DNA of 64,000 nucleotides from Citrobacter werkmanii NBRC 105721. GTDB lineage: Bacteria; Pseudomonadota; Gammaproteobacteria; Enterobacterales; Enterobacteriaceae. Shown here one piece after another: positions 33,810-43,395 of the stretch. The first letter of the stretch is position 1, and each line of letters starts with the position of its first letter. The stretch spans positions 159,545 through 223,544 of the forward strand of contig BBMW01000010.1 in the NCBI GenBank assembly GCA_000759755.1. The letters are read 5' to 3'. The translations under genes were made by a program, and so were the position numbers. Below the pieces are notes generated by a model. That model was given only the letters and a program-made list of their open reading frames with translations, was not told where the DNA came from and did no database searches.

Positions 33810-35886
33810 ACAATTCCTGGCGCTGCTGCGTAACGGTAACATCGGCATTCCGCTGGTTATACTGTGTATCCTGGCCATGGTGATCCTGCCGTTACCACCG
33901 GCTCTGCTGGATATTCTGTTCACCTTTAACATCGTGCTGGCGGTGATGGTGCTGTTAGTGGCCGTTTCAGCGAAACGCCCGCTCGAATTCAGCTTGTTCC
34001 CGACCATTCTGCTGATCACCACCCTGATGCGATTGACGCTGAACGTGGCGTCAACACGCGTGGTATTACTGCACGGTCACATGGGTGCAGGCGCTGCCGG
34101 TAAGGTGATTGAGTCCTTCGGCCAGGTGGTGATCGGCGGTAACTTTGTCGTTGGTTTCGTGGTGTTCATCATTCTGATGATCATTAACTTTATCGTGGTG
34201 ACCAAAGGTGCGGAGCGTATCTCCGAAGTTTCTGCCCGCTTTACGCTTGACGCCATGCCCGGTAAGCAGATGGCGATCGATGCCGATCTCAACGCAGGAC
34301 TGATTAATCAGGCGCAGGCGCAAACACGACGTAAAGACGTAGCGGGCGAAGCGGATTTCTATGGCGCGATGGATGGTGCGTCAAAGTTCGTACGCGGCGA
34401 TGCCATCGCCGGGATGATGATCCTGGCTATCAACCTGATCGGCGGCGTCTGTATCGGGATCTTTAAATACGATTTAAGCGCCGAAGCCGCATTCCAGCAA
34501 TACGTACTGATGACCATCGGTGACGGCCTGGTCGCCCAGATCCCTTCTCTGCTGTTGTCGACCGCGGCAGCGATCATCGTCACCCGTGTAAGCGACAGCG
34601 GCGATATTGCCACAGACGTGCGTAGCCAACTGCTGGCCAGCCCCTCCGTGCTGTATACCGCCACCAGCATTATGTTTGTGCTGGCAGTGGTGCCGGGGAT
34701 GCCGCATTTCCCCTTCCTGATTTTCAGCGCCCTGCTGGGATTCACCGCCTGGCGCATGAGCAAGCGCCCCAAGGTGGCGGAGACCGAAGAGAAAAATCTC
34801 GAAACGCTGACCAAAACCATCGCTGAAACCACCGAGCAGCAGGTCAGTTGGGAAACCATCCCTTTAATTGAACCTATCAGCCTGAGCCTGGGATACAAGC
34901 TGGTGTCGTTGGTTGATAAATCCAAAGGGAATCCGCTCACTCAACGTATTCGCGGTGTGCGGCAGGTGATCTCAGACAGCAACGGCGTGTTGTTACCGGA
35001 AATTCGCATTCGTGAAAACTTCCGCCTCAAACCGACCCAGTACGCCATTTTTATCAATGGGATCAAGGCCGATGAGGCCGATATTCCCGCAGATAAGCTG
35101 ATGGCGCTGCCCTCCAGTGAAACCTATGGCGAGATCGACGGTGTTTTAGGTCACGATCCGGCCTACGGAATGCCGGTCACCTGGATTGTCCCAGCGCAAA
35201 AAGCGAAAGCGTTAAATATGGGGTATCAGGTTATTGATAGCGCCAGCGTCATTGCGACGCATGTGAATAAGATCATTCGTAACTATATTCCAGAGCTGTT
35301 TAATTACGATGACATTACGCAGTTGCATAACCGTCTCTCTTCTATGGCGCCACGTCTGGCGGAAGATTTGAGCGCAGCGCTGAATTACAGCCAGCTCTTG
35401 AAAGTGTACCGGGCGCTGCTTATCGAAGGTGTGTCATTGCGCGATATCGTCACCATAGCCACCGTACTGGTCGCTAGTAGCGCCGTGACCAAAGATCATA
35501 TTCTGTTAACGGCGGATGTGCGTCTGGCGCTACGTCGCAGCATTACCCACCCGTTTGTACGCAAAGATGAGCTAGCGGTATATACGCTGAATAGTGAACT
35601 GGAGAATCTGCTGGCGAATGTGGTGAATCAGGCTCAGCAAAGTGGAAAAGTGGTGCTGGACAGTGTGCCGGTCGATCCCAATATGCTGAATCAGTTCCAG
35701 ACCAATATGCCGCAGATAAAAGAGCAGATGAAAGCGGCGGGGAAAGAGCCGGTGCTGCTGGTCGCGCCGCAGTTACGTCCTCTGCTCGCGCGCTATGCGC
35801 GCCTGTTTGCCCCGGGCCTACAGGTGTTGTCTTATAACGAAGTTCCGGATGAGCTGGAATTAAAGATCATGGGGGCGTTGAGTTAA
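33793..35886 (+). CDS. lfhA: LfhA, export gate protein (FlhA-like), intact
   Basis: 697 residues, full length for FlhA (692). About eight membrane helices occupy the first 330 residues, with the conserved cytoplasmic loop RISEVSARFTLDAMPGKQMAIDADLNAG. The C-terminal cytoplasmic domain that docks chaperone-substrate complexes runs from about 340 to the end. In E. coli K-12 only a truncated version, fhiA, remains at this place; here the gene is complete. It is the last gene of its operon and is followed by a strong terminator. Confidence 0.96.
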   Translation: MPKTTKQFLALLRNGNIGIPLVILCILAMVILPLPPALLDILFTFNIVLAVMVLLVAVSAKRPLEFSLFPTILLITTLMRLTLNVASTRVVLLHGHMGAGAAGKVIESFGQVVIGGNFVVGFVVFIILMIINFIVVTKGAERISEVSARFTLDAMPGKQMAIDADLNAGLINQAQAQTRRKDVAGEADFYGAMDGASKFVRGDAIAGMMILAINLIGGVCIGIFKYDLSAEAAFQQYVLMTIGDGLVAQIPSLLLSTAAAIIVTRVSDSGDIATDVRSQLLASPSVLYTATSIMFVLAVVPGMPHFPFLIFSALLGFTAWRMSKRPKVAETEEKNLETLTKTIAETTEQQVSWETIPLIEPISLSLGYKLVSLVDKSKGNPLTQRIRGVRQVISDSNGVLLPEIRIRENFRLKPTQYAIFINGIKADEADIPADKLMALPSSETYGEIDGVLGHDPAYGMPVTWIVPAQKAKALNMGYQVIDSASVIATHVNKIIRNYIPELFNYDDITQLHNRLSSMAPRLAEDLSAALNYSQLLKVYRALLIEGVSLRDIVTIATVLVASSAVTKDHILLTADVRLALRRSITHPFVRKDELAVYTLNSELENLLANVVNQAQQSGKVVLDSVPVDPNMLNQFQTNMPQIKEQMKAAGKEPVLLVAPQLRPLLARYARLFAPGLQVLSYNEVPDELELKIMGALS

Positions 35887-35896
35887 CGCCTGGCGA

Positions 35897-35921
35897 GGCG
35901 GTGTGATTACACCGCCTTTTT
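35897..35921 (+). terminator. rho-independent terminator after lfhA
   Basis: GGCGGTGT, GATT loop, ACACCGCC, then TTTTT (35917-35921). Eleven bases after the lfhA stop. It closes the lfiM-lfhA operon; the minus-strand side has no T-run. Confidence 0.92.
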
Positions 35922-35923
35922 GA

Positions 35924-36685
35924 TTACAGAATCGTATTTTCCGTAAGAATACGACGGGCACCAAGATAATGATCCCGCCAGAAGTCATCGGATAAATTGC
36001 TCACCCGAATGGTTTCTCCCGTCCTCGGCGATTCAATAAATTGCCCCTGCCCCAAATAGACGCCCATATGATCGGCAATATCCCGGCTGTGAATATGAAA
36101 GAAGACTAAATCACCACGGCGAAGATCGCGGTTAGAGACGATGGTTGCCCGTCGGTAGTGATACATTTCATTCGCCGTCCGGGGCAATTTTGCCGCCAGG
36201 ATTTTGTTGTAGGCATAAAAAATCAGCCCGCTACAGTCAAACCCTTCATCAGGATCGGTACCTCCCCACAAGTAGGGTTTACCTAGCTGTTGCTCAAGTC
36301 GGTGGATGGCCACTTCAGTGATATTGTGCAGATGATCGCTACTGAGAAAATGATCATTCTCAGCCAGTTCCTGCCAGCGATGGTCGCTGGCTTTTAGTGG
36401 GCCAGGGAACCACTCCGGGTGCTGTTTAATCAGCGCCCGGTTCTGCTGGCGCAGCGCGCGTTTACTTTCTGCGTTGCCTTCCACCACGTAGCTTGCCTGT
36501 TTTTTTTCCTGTGCGTGATACTGCTTCAGCAGCCGGGCGCGGTTACGCATCCGCAATTGCGCCGCATAGCTTAAATGGGCGTCAGATAAGTGGGGCTGAA
36601 CTTTGGCGACAGACGGTAAAGACAGCACAACACACAAAGACAGCAGGCCCGGTAAGAAGCAACGGGGCGCAGAGACAAAAAACAT
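35924..36685 (-). CDS. yafL: YafL, NlpC/P60 peptidoglycan endopeptidase
   Basis: 253 residues with an N-terminal hydrophobic signal (FLPGLLSLCVVLSLPSVAK). The C-terminal NlpC/P60 domain has the catalytic cysteine in PDEGFDCSGLIFYAY, the histidine in DHMGVYLG, and the usual LWGGT entry. Enzymes of this family cut peptide bonds in peptidoglycan stems. It matches E. coli YafL in length and place next to the Flag-2 locus. It converges on lfhA and is divergent from yafK. Confidence 0.93.
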   Translation of the reverse strand: MFFVSAPRCFLPGLLSLCVVLSLPSVAKVQPHLSDAHLSYAAQLRMRNRARLLKQYHAQEKKQASYVVEGNAESKRALRQQNRALIKQHPEWFPGPLKASDHRWQELAENDHFLSSDHLHNITEVAIHRLEQQLGKPYLWGGTDPDEGFDCSGLIFYAYNKILAAKLPRTANEMYHYRRATIVSNRDLRRGDLVFFHIHSRDIADHMGVYLGQGQFIESPRTGETIRVSNLSDDFWRDHYLGARRILTENTIL

Positions 36686-37034
36686 GAAAAGAAGAATACC
36701 TGGTCAAACACGTTCGCCGCAGTTTACCGCTATTGCTCATCGTTCCTGTTTAATATTCGATTATTAAATAATTAATTTTTTAAATTCAATATATTAGACA
36801 TTCTTCACTAATAAGAAGAAATGCAGTGTGCTAACCAACAAAACAAGCCAGTGTCTGACTGCCTTTAAGCGCAATTTTCCGTATAAAGAAAAACTAAAGT
36901 GTAAACGCCGCACGAGAGACTTGCGAAAAACTCTCTTGGTGCTAATGTGAGCGCTCCAGATCCAGATTTATCCGATTTGGGGACTCTTTTTGCCGTCCTG
37001 GCGTGTGTAATCGTTTTATCAAGGAATAAGCAGT
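36686..37034. other. 349-base gene-free gap between yafL and yafK
   Basis: Divergent promoter region for yafL and yafK. In E. coli K-12 the dinJ-yafQ toxin-antitoxin pair lies here; no trace of it is present. The left half is AT-rich with TTAAATAATTAATTTTTTAA-type runs. I see no convincing RNA or protein gene in it. Confidence 0.6.
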
Positions 37035-37775
37035 ATGCGTAAAATCGCATTTTTTCTTGCGATGCTTTTATTGCCGTGCGTTTCATTTGCTGGTTTGCTG
37101 AGCAGCAGCAGCCCGACCACGCCTGTCAGCAAAGAATATAAGCAGCAGTTAATGGGCTCCCCTGTCTATATCCAGATCTTCAAAGAAGAGCGAACGCTGG
37201 ATCTGTACGTCAAGATGGGCGAACAGTATCAATTGCTCGACAGTTATAAGATCTGTAATTATTCCGGCGGGTTAGGGCCGAAACAGCGTCAGGGCGATTT
37301 CAAAAGCCCGGAAGGGTTTTACAGCGTACAACGCGGACAGCTCAAACCGGATAGCCGCTTCTATAAGGCGATTAACATCGGTTTCCCTAACGCCTACGAC
37401 CGTGCACACGGTTATGAAGGTAAATACCTGATGATCCACGGCGCCTGCGTTTCCGTCGGCTGCTATGCGATGACCGACAACGGTATTGATGAGATTTTCC
37501 AGTTTGTCACCGGCGCTCTGGTGTTTGGACAATCCAGCGTACAGGTGAGCATTTACCCATTCCGCATGACCGATGCCAACATGCAGCGTCATAAGTTTTC
37601 GTATTACAAAGATTTCTGGGCCCAGTTAAAGCCAGGATACGATTACTTTGAACAAACGCGTAAGCCACCGACCGTTTCCGTCGTCGATGGCCGTTACGTT
37701 ATCAGCAAGCCGTTGAGTCACGAAGTCGTTCAACCGCAGCTGGCATCAAACTACGCGCTCCCCGAGACAAAATAA
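37035..37775 (+). CDS. yafK: YafK, L,D-transpeptidase-family protein (DpaA/LdtF)
   Basis: 246 residues. Signal peptide [21 protein letters not shown] YkuD-type catalytic region is seen in [21 protein letters not shown], with the cysteine of SVGC as nucleophile. E. coli YafK (DpaA, LdtF) detaches Braun's lipoprotein from peptidoglycan rather than making cross-links. The start has GGA ten bases upstream. The 3' end overlaps yafJ tail to tail by 30 bases, as the two genes are neighbours in E. coli too. Confidence 0.94.
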   Translation: MRKIAFFLAMLLLPCVSFAGLLSSSSPTTPVSKEYKQQLMGSPVYIQIFKEERTLDLYVKMGEQYQLLDSYKICNYSGGLGPKQRQGDFKSPEGFYSVQRGQLKPDSRFYKAINIGFPNAYDRAHGYEGKYLMIHGACVSVGCYAMTDNGIDEIFQFVTGALVFGQSSVQVSIYPFRMTDANMQRHKFSYYKDFWAQLKPGYDYFEQTRKPPTVSVVDGRYVISKPLSHEVVQPQLASNYALPETK

Positions 37776-38513
37776 TGCCCATTCGCCTGGCATAATCTTT
37801 TGCCAGGTTTCATTGCCGGTTAACGGCTGAGTGGCAATCACGGTGACCACATCATTGGGTGTGGTCTCTGAGCTAAAATCAATTTCCACATCCTGATCCA
37901 GCAGCGTCGCTACGCCAAATGGCGCTCGACGGGTGATCCAAAACAGGTTGGTCGAGCAGAAAGCCATCACATAACGACCGTCAGACAACAGCATGTTGAA
38001 GACGCCCTTCTCCCGCAGTTCTCCTGCCAGCGCCGCGATATATTTAAACACCGCTGTCATATTACCTGGCGTGCGTGGATAACGCTCTGTCAGCTTGTTC
38101 AGCAGCCAGCAAAAGGCTTTTTCGCTGTCGGTTTCACCGACCGGACGGAAATTACCAGTCTCCAACGATTTATAACCGCTGAGCTGCCCGTTATGGGCAT
38201 ACGTCCAATTGCGTCCCCATAGTTCACGGGTAAATGGATGGGTATTTTCCAGCGCCACTTCTCCACGATTCGCCTGACGAATATGGGCAATTACGGAACA
38301 GGATTTGATGGGATAGTCTTGTACCAGTTTAGCGATAGGCGAATTAAAGCTGGGTTGCGGATCTTTAAACGTACGGCAACCCTTACCCTCATAAAACGTA
38401 ATACCCCAGCCGTCTTTGTGCGGCCCGGTCCCTCCGCCGCGCTGAACCAGCCCGGTGAAGCTAAAGCAGATATCGGTTGGCACATTGGCGCTCATCCCGA
38501 GCAGTTCGCACAT
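37746..38513 (-). CDS. yafJ: YafJ, class II glutamine amidotransferase
   Basis: 255 residues, the length of E. coli YafJ. The second residue is cysteine ([14 protein letters not shown]), which after removal of Met is the catalytic nucleophile of Ntn-type amidotransferases. Further family motifs are [35 protein letters not shown] and [13 protein letters not shown]. The physiological product is not established; glutathione-degradation or damage-repair-like functions have been discussed for relatives. It converges with yafK. Confidence 0.94.
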   Translation of the reverse strand: MCELLGMSANVPTDICFSFTGLVQRGGGTGPHKDGWGITFYEGKGCRTFKDPQPSFNSPIAKLVQDYPIKSCSVIAHIRQANRGEVALENTHPFTRELWGRNWTYAHNGQLSGYKSLETGNFRPVGETDSEKAFCWLLNKLTERYPRTPGNMTAVFKYIAALAGELREKGVFNMLLSDGRYVMAFCSTNLFWITRRAPFGVATLLDQDVEIDFSSETTPNDVVTVIATQPLTGNETWQKIMPGEWALFCLGERVV

Positions 38514-38540
38514 ACATCACCTACCTTAAAACCGTGAACT

Positions 38541-38614
38541 GCCTGATGGCGCTGCGCTTATCAGGCCTACGTGGAGCTCATGTAGGCCGGATAAGGCTTC
38601 AGCCGCCATCCGGC
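38541..38614. repeat. BIME: two REP units between yafJ and gmhA
   Basis: Two palindromic units: GCCTGATGGCG…TATCAGGCCTAC (38541-38570) and GTAGGCCGGATAAGG…CATCCGGC (38582-38614), facing each other as in enterobacterial BIMEs. They lie upstream of yafJ and downstream of gmhA, both on the minus strand, so they probably protect the gmhA 3' end. Confidence 0.92.
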
Positions 38615-38624
38615 AATCGCCTTC

Positions 38625-39206
38625 TTATGATTTAACCATCTCTTTTTCGATCAACTGAATCAGGATATGAATCACTTTGATATGAATTTCCTGAATACGA
38701 TCAGCGTAGCCAAAGTGCGGCACACGAATTTCGATATCCGCACTGCCCGCCATTTTGCCGCCATCTTTACCGGTCAGGGTGATGACTTTCATCCCCTTCT
38801 CACGCGCTGCGGCAATCGCTTTAATCACGTTACCAGAATTACCCGACGTCGAGATGCCTAACAGGACATCACCTTCACGGCCAACCGCTTCAACGTAGCG
38901 GGAGAACACATAATCGTAACCGAAATCGTTGCTGACACAGGAGATGTGGCTAACGTCAGAGATAGCAATAGCCGGATAACCAGGGCGGTTTTCACGATAG
39001 CGCCCGGTCAGCTCTTCGGCGAAATGCATCGCGTCGCAATGGGAACCGCCGTTACCGCAAGAAAGTACCTTACCACCGGCTTTAAAGCTGTCTGCCAACA
39101 GGACCGCCGCGCGCTGAATGGCGTGAATATTGGCGTCATCTTTAAGAAAATTAGCCAGCGTTTCCGCCGCTTCGCTCAGTTCGTTACGAATAAGATCCTG
39201 GTACAT
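38625..39206 (-). CDS. gmhA: GmhA, sedoheptulose-7-phosphate isomerase
   Basis: 193 residues, nearly identical to E. coli GmhA/LpcA (192). It converts sedoheptulose 7-phosphate to D-glycero-manno-heptose 7-phosphate, the first step to ADP-heptose for LPS inner core. The SIS-domain motif [20 protein letters not shown] and [12 protein letters not shown] are intact. I chose the ATG at 39206 with AAGGA upstream, which gives the family's exact N-terminus [10 protein letters not shown]. Its product also feeds any ADP-heptose-using family 9 transferase such as the one at 19807. Confidence 0.97.
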   Translation of the reverse strand: MYQDLIRNELSEAAETLANFLKDDANIHAIQRAAVLLADSFKAGGKVLSCGNGGSHCDAMHFAEELTGRYRENRPGYPAIAISDVSHISCVSNDFGYDYVFSRYVEAVGREGDVLLGISTSGNSGNVIKAIAAAREKGMKVITLTGKDGGKMAGSADIEIRVPHFGYADRIQEIHIKVIHILIQLIEKEMVKS

Positions 39207-39406
39207 GAGGATATCCTTCAGCATGAATGTAAATGACAAGATGCAGTGTACCGGATAGCGCTACCAGCGAGAAGTACAAGCCACAGGAATGGCCGCGGCT
39301 TTTGATTTTTTGTGCCGGTTAAAACACCAACAATGTGAGCTTTGTTGTAATTATTTTGTAAACACATTGCTAAAAGAATTTACATCCACTACAACCTTAT
39401 CATCAC

Positions 39407-39423
39407 AAGTGGTCAGACCTCCT
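39407..39423 (+). promoter_or_regulatory. FadR operator upstream of fadE
   Basis: AAGTGGTCAGACCTCCT keeps the core TGGTC-N-GAC of the FadR site. It lies 23 bases before the fadE start, where FadR represses fadE in E. coli. Confidence 0.7.
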
Positions 39424-39445
39424 ACAAGCAAGGGAGCTTTTCGTT

Positions 39446-41890
39446 ATGATGATTTTGAGTATTATCGCTACGGTTGTTCTGCTCGGCGTATTGTTCTATC
39501 ACCGCGTGAGCTTATTCCTCAGCAGCTTAATTTTGCTCGCCTGGACGGCTGCGCTTGGCGTGGCAGGTCTGTGGTCAGTCTGGCTGCTGGTTCCTCTGGC
39601 CATTATTCTCGTACCGTTTAACTTTACGCCGATGCGCAAATCCATGATTTCTGCGCCGGTGTTCCGCGGTTTCCGTAAAGTCATGCCGCCAATGTCTCGT
39701 ACAGAGAAAGAAGCGATTGATGCCGGTACTACCTGGTGGGAAGGCGACCTGTTCCAGGGGAAACCTGACTGGAAAAAGCTGCATAACTATCCTCAGCCGC
39801 ATCTGACAGCCGAAGAGCAAGCGTTTATTGATGGTCCGGTTGAAGAAGCATGCCGCATGGCGAATGACTTCCAGATCACCCACGAACTCGCGGATCTGCC
39901 GCCGGAACTGTGGGCGTATCTGAAAGAACACCGCTTCTTCGCGATGATCATTAAAAAAGAGTACGGCGGGCTGGAATTCTCCGCGTATGCTCAGGCTCGC
40001 GTATTGCAGAAACTCTCCGGCGTCTCCGGGATCCTCGCAATCACAGTCGGCGTACCTAACTCATTAGGCCCAGGCGAACTGCTGCAGCACTACGGCACCG
40101 AAGAGCAGAAGAATCATTACCTGCCGCGTCTGGCACGTGGTCAGGAGATCCCATGTTTCGCCCTGACCAGCCCGGAAGCAGGTTCCGACGCAGGCGCGAT
40201 CCCTGATACCGGCGTGGTCTGTATGGGTGACTGGCAGGGTCAGCAGGTGCTGGGGATGCGCCTGACCTGGAACAAACGTTATATCACGCTGGCGCCTATC
40301 GCTACCGTATTGGGTCTGGCATTTAAACTCTCCGACCCGGAAAAACTGCTGGGTGGGGAAGAGGAACTCGGCATTACCTGTGCGCTGATCCCAACCTCAA
40401 CCCCGGGCGTACAGATTGGCCGTCGCCACTTCCCGCTTAACGTGCCGTTCCAGAACGGTCCGACGCTGGGCAAAGATGTCTTCGTGCCGATTGATTACAT
40501 TATCGGTGGCCCCAAAATGGCCGGTCAGGGCTGGCGTATGCTGGTGGAATGTCTGTCTGTGGGGCGCGGTATTACCCTGCCGTCCAACTCCACGGGCGGC
40601 GTGAAATCGGTCGCAATGGCAACCGGCGCGTATGCGCATATTCGTCGCCAGTTCAAAATCTCTATCGGCAAGATGGAAGGTATTGAAGAGCCGTTGGCGC
40701 GTATTGCCGGTAACGCCTACGTGATGGATGCTGCGGCGTCGCTGATTACCTACGGCATTATGTTGGGTGAAAAACCGGCGGTACTGTCGGCTATCGTGAA
40801 GTATCACTGTACTCACCGTGGACAGCAATCAATCATCGATGCCATGGATATTACTGGCGGTAAAGGCATCATGCTTGGCGAAAGTAACTTCCTCGCCCGT
40901 GCTTATCAGGGGGCGCCTATCGCCATTACCGTTGAAGGCGCTAACATTCTGACCCGTAGTATGATGATCTTCGGTCAGGGTGCGATTCGCTGCCATCCGT
41001 ATGTGCTTGAAGAGATGGCTGCGGCGCAGAATAACGATGTGAATGCGTTCGACAAGTTGCTGTTCAAACACATCGGTCACGTTGGCAGCAATAAGGTACG
41101 CAGTTTCTGGCTGGGCCTGACGCGTGGCTTAACCAGTAGCACGCCGACCGCCGATGCGACCAAACGTTACTATCAGCACCTGAACCGTCTGAGCGCCAAC
41201 CTGGCACTGCTTTCGGATGTGTCCATGGCTGTTCTGGGCGGTAGCCTGAAGCGTCGTGAACGTATCTCGGCGCGACTGGGGGATGTGTTAAGCCAGCTGT
41301 ACCTGGCCTCTGCGGTGCTGAAGCGTTATGACGATGAAGGCCGTAATGAAGCCGACCTGCCGTTGGTTCACTGGGGCGTCCAGGATGCGTTGTACAAAGC
41401 CGAACAGGCGATGGACGATCTGCTGAAAAACTTCCCGAACCGTTTGGTTGCCGGTTTGCTGAGTGTGGTTATCTTCCCGACCGGTCGCCACTATCATGCA
41501 CCGTCCGACAAGCTGGATCATAAGGTCGCGAAGATTTTGCAGGTTCCGAGCGCCACCCGTTCTCGCCTTGGTCGCGGTCAATACCTGACGCCAAGCGAGC
41601 ATAATCCGGTCGGTTTGCTGGAAGAGGCTCTGCTGGACGTGATTGCAGCCGACCCTATCCACCAGCGGATCTGCAAAGAGTTGGGTAAAAACCTGCCGTT
41701 TACCCGCCTGGACGAACTGGCGCATAACGCGCTGGCCAAAGGGTTGATTGATAAAGACGAAGCCGCGATTCTGGTGAAAGCCGAAGCGAGCCGTCTGCGC
41801 AGCATTAACGTGGATGACTTCGAACCCGAGGAGCTGGCGACTCAGCCGGTAAAGCTGCCAGAGAAAGTGCGTAAGGTCGAAGCGGCATAA
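39446..41890 (+). CDS. fadE: FadE, acyl-CoA dehydrogenase
   Basis: 814 residues, exactly the E. coli FadE length. It catalyses the first oxidation of fatty-acid beta-oxidation, acyl-CoA to trans-2-enoyl-CoA, with FAD. Two hydrophobic stretches at the very N-terminus ([18 protein letters not shown] and the next) anchor it to the inner membrane. The dehydrogenase core is seen in [19 protein letters not shown] and [17 protein letters not shown]. The C-terminal third is the FadE-specific extension. A FadR operator precedes it and a terminator follows. Confidence 0.98.
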   Translation: MMILSIIATVVLLGVLFYHRVSLFLSSLILLAWTAALGVAGLWSVWLLVPLAIILVPFNFTPMRKSMISAPVFRGFRKVMPPMSRTEKEAIDAGTTWWEGDLFQGKPDWKKLHNYPQPHLTAEEQAFIDGPVEEACRMANDFQITHELADLPPELWAYLKEHRFFAMIIKKEYGGLEFSAYAQARVLQKLSGVSGILAITVGVPNSLGPGELLQHYGTEEQKNHYLPRLARGQEIPCFALTSPEAGSDAGAIPDTGVVCMGDWQGQQVLGMRLTWNKRYITLAPIATVLGLAFKLSDPEKLLGGEEELGITCALIPTSTPGVQIGRRHFPLNVPFQNGPTLGKDVFVPIDYIIGGPKMAGQGWRMLVECLSVGRGITLPSNSTGGVKSVAMATGAYAHIRRQFKISIGKMEGIEEPLARIAGNAYVMDAAASLITYGIMLGEKPAVLSAIVKYHCTHRGQQSIIDAMDITGGKGIMLGESNFLARAYQGAPIAITVEGANILTRSMMIFGQGAIRCHPYVLEEMAAAQNNDVNAFDKLLFKHIGHVGSNKVRSFWLGLTRGLTSSTPTADATKRYYQHLNRLSANLALLSDVSMAVLGGSLKRRERISARLGDVLSQLYLASAVLKRYDDEGRNEADLPLVHWGVQDALYKAEQAMDDLLKNFPNRLVAGLLSVVIFPTGRHYHAPSDKLDHKVAKILQVPSATRSRLGRGQYLTPSEHNPVGLLEEALLDVIAADPIHQRICKELGKNLPFTRLDELAHNALAKGLIDKDEAAILVKAEASRLRSINVDDFEPEELATQPVKLPEKVRKVEAA

Positions 41891-41909
41891 CGACACACGC
41901 ATAACATTT

Positions 41910-41937
41910 AGCCCCGCTTAATGCGGGGCTTTTTATT
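41910..41937 (+). terminator. rho-independent terminator after fadE
   Basis: AGCCCCGC (41910-41917), loop TTAAT, GCGGGGCT (41923-41930), then TTTTATT. Perfect 8-base stem shortly after the fadE stop. Confidence 0.95.
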
Positions 41938-42000
41938 GCCACATTTTCGTTAAAGCTCATGCTACAGTGTCAAAATGTTGTTCAACGAGGAGCCTCGATC

Positions 42001-42768
42001 GTGCCTGGTTTGAAAATTACTCTGCTGCAACAACCGTTGATTTGGATGGATGGCCCGGCCAACCTGCGCCATTTCGACCGACAACTGGAAACCGTCACCG
42101 GACGTGATGTGATTGTGTTGCCCGAGATGTTTACCAGCGGATTTGCGATGGAAGCAGCAAACAAATCGCTGCCGCAGGAAGAAGTCGTAAGCTGGATGCG
42201 CGCCAAAGCGCAACAGACGAACGCCCTGATCGCGGGCAGTGCCGCGATTCAGTCCGAACGCGGTGCGGTTAACCGTTTTTTACTGGTCGAGCCCGAAGGT
42301 AATGTGCATTTCTATGACAAACGTCATCTGTTCCGCATGGCGGATGAACATCAGCATTACCAGGCGGGAGAAGCGCGCGTTATTTTTACATGGCGCGGCT
42401 GGCGCATTCTGCCGTTAGTCTGTTATGACCTGCGTTTTCCGGTGTGGTCGCGCAACCGTAACGATTACGACCTCGCCTTGTATGTGGCTAACTGGCCCGC
42501 GCCGCGTTCACTGCACTGGCAGGTTCTGCTCACTGCACGGGCGATTGAGAATCAGGCGTATGTAGCAGGATGTAACCGTGTAGGAACTGACGGTAACGGT
42601 CATCATTATCGCGGTGACAGCCGGGTGATAAATCCACAGGGTGAGATTATTGCCACCGCCGAGCCGCATCAAGCCACACGTATTGACGCTGAACTGTCGC
42701 TCTCGGCACTGCGTGAGTATCGCGAAAAGTTTCCCGCCTGGCAGGACGCCGACCCGTTCGCGCTGTAG
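42001..42768 (+). CDS. yafV: YafV, omega-amidase (nitrilase family)
   Basis: 255 residues, as E. coli YafV (256). Nitrilase triad visible: Glu in VLPEMFTSGF, Lys in FYDKRHLF, Cys in LVCYDLRFP. The E. coli protein hydrolyses alpha-ketoglutaramate and alpha-ketosuccinamate, a metabolite-repair reaction. The GTG at 42001 is the start: it has GAGG eleven bases upstream and gives the E. coli N-terminus MPGLKITLLQQ; the ATG at 41959 lies close behind the fadE terminator. Confidence 0.95.
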   Translation: MPGLKITLLQQPLIWMDGPANLRHFDRQLETVTGRDVIVLPEMFTSGFAMEAANKSLPQEEVVSWMRAKAQQTNALIAGSAAIQSERGAVNRFLLVEPEGNVHFYDKRHLFRMADEHQHYQAGEARVIFTWRGWRILPLVCYDLRFPVWSRNRNDYDLALYVANWPAPRSLHWQVLLTARAIENQAYVAGCNRVGTDGNGHHYRGDSRVINPQGEIIATAEPHQATRIDAELSLSALREYREKFPAWQDADPFAL

Positions 42769-42782
42769 ATATCGCCTCTCCT

Positions 42783-42811
42783 CCCGCTGCGTAACATTTT
42801 TCCGTAGCGGG
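42783..42811 (+). terminator. hairpin after yafV, possible terminator
   Basis: CCCGCTGCG (42783-42791) and CGTAGCGGG (42803-42811) pair with one G-T mismatch around an AT-rich loop. The run after the stem (ATTGTT) is poor in T, so termination may be weak. Confidence 0.5.
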
Positions 42812-42948
42812 ATTGTTGCACTCCGTAACCAACCGCAAAACAAATTCGCGTGGCGACATGCTTCAGGCAACGTATTCTGCAAGGGATAATCACTCGTAAC
42901 CGGCGAGTGTCTGACAATGTTAATAATTCCTTTATCAGGATTTCAATA

Positions 42949-43359
42949 ATGAAGAACTTCGTACGCATGACTTTGCTGGCTGCAACCGTAGCTGGCGCTT
43001 CTTTTAGCACGTTTGCAGCAAATGTATCCAACGTTCCCGCTCCAGCTCAGGACCCGGTAGTCCAGCACCTTAAGCTGACCACCGACCAGGTTGCGCAGAT
43101 CAAAAAACTGCACCAGCAGCTTGAAACCAACGTCAGCCAGATTTCAGTGAAAGATGTTAAAGACGGCGCATTGATTGACGTCATCAAGTCCGGGAAATGG
43201 GATGAAACCGCCGTTAAGAAGCAGCTTTCCGCGTTCAGCAACATCGAACAACAAGCGCGTTATTATCGTGTGAAATACTACTTTGACCTGAACAAAGTGC
43301 TGACTCCGGAACAGCGCCAGCAGGTACAGAAAGATATCGCACAGACGCTGAGCGAGTAA
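42949..43359 (+). CDS. small periplasmic Spy/CpxP-like protein
   Basis: 136 residues. A signal peptide (MTLLAATVAGASFSTFAA) is followed by a helical mature part with two LTxxQ motifs, LTTDQVAQI and LTPEQRQQV, the mark of the Spy/CpxP/ZraP family of periplasmic chaperones and stress sensors. The start at 42949 has AGGA eight bases upstream. In E. coli the lysozyme inhibitor gene ivy lies in this interval; it is absent here. I saw no CpxR box in the promoter. Function as a periplasmic chaperone is inferred from family motifs. Confidence 0.75.
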   Translation: MKNFVRMTLLAATVAGASFSTFAANVSNVPAPAQDPVVQHLKLTTDQVAQIKKLHQQLETNVSQISVKDVKDGALIDVIKSGKWDETAVKKQLSAFSNIEQQARYYRVKYYFDLNKVLTPEQRQQVQKDIAQTLSE

Positions 43360-43367
43360 TCCCCAGG

Positions 43368-43395
43368 GCCTGAATCAGCAATGATTCAGGCTTTT
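43368..43395 (+). terminator. terminator after the Spy-like gene, overlapping the EAL gene stop
   Basis: GCCTGAATCA (43368-43377), loop GCAA, TGATTCAGGC (43382-43391), then TTTT. Its stem is almost the same as the one behind aspV (54546-54577). The minus-strand stop of the EAL gene lies inside the left arm. Confidence 0.88.

Noticed and set aside
36686-37034. Remnant of the dinJ-yafQ toxin-antitoxin pair
   Set aside because: No reading frame or sequence pattern of either gene is present in the gap.
42769-42948. CpxR binding site in front of the Spy-like gene
   Set aside because: GTAAC and GTAGC are present but their spacing (8 bases) does not fit the GTAAA-N5-GTAAA pattern.
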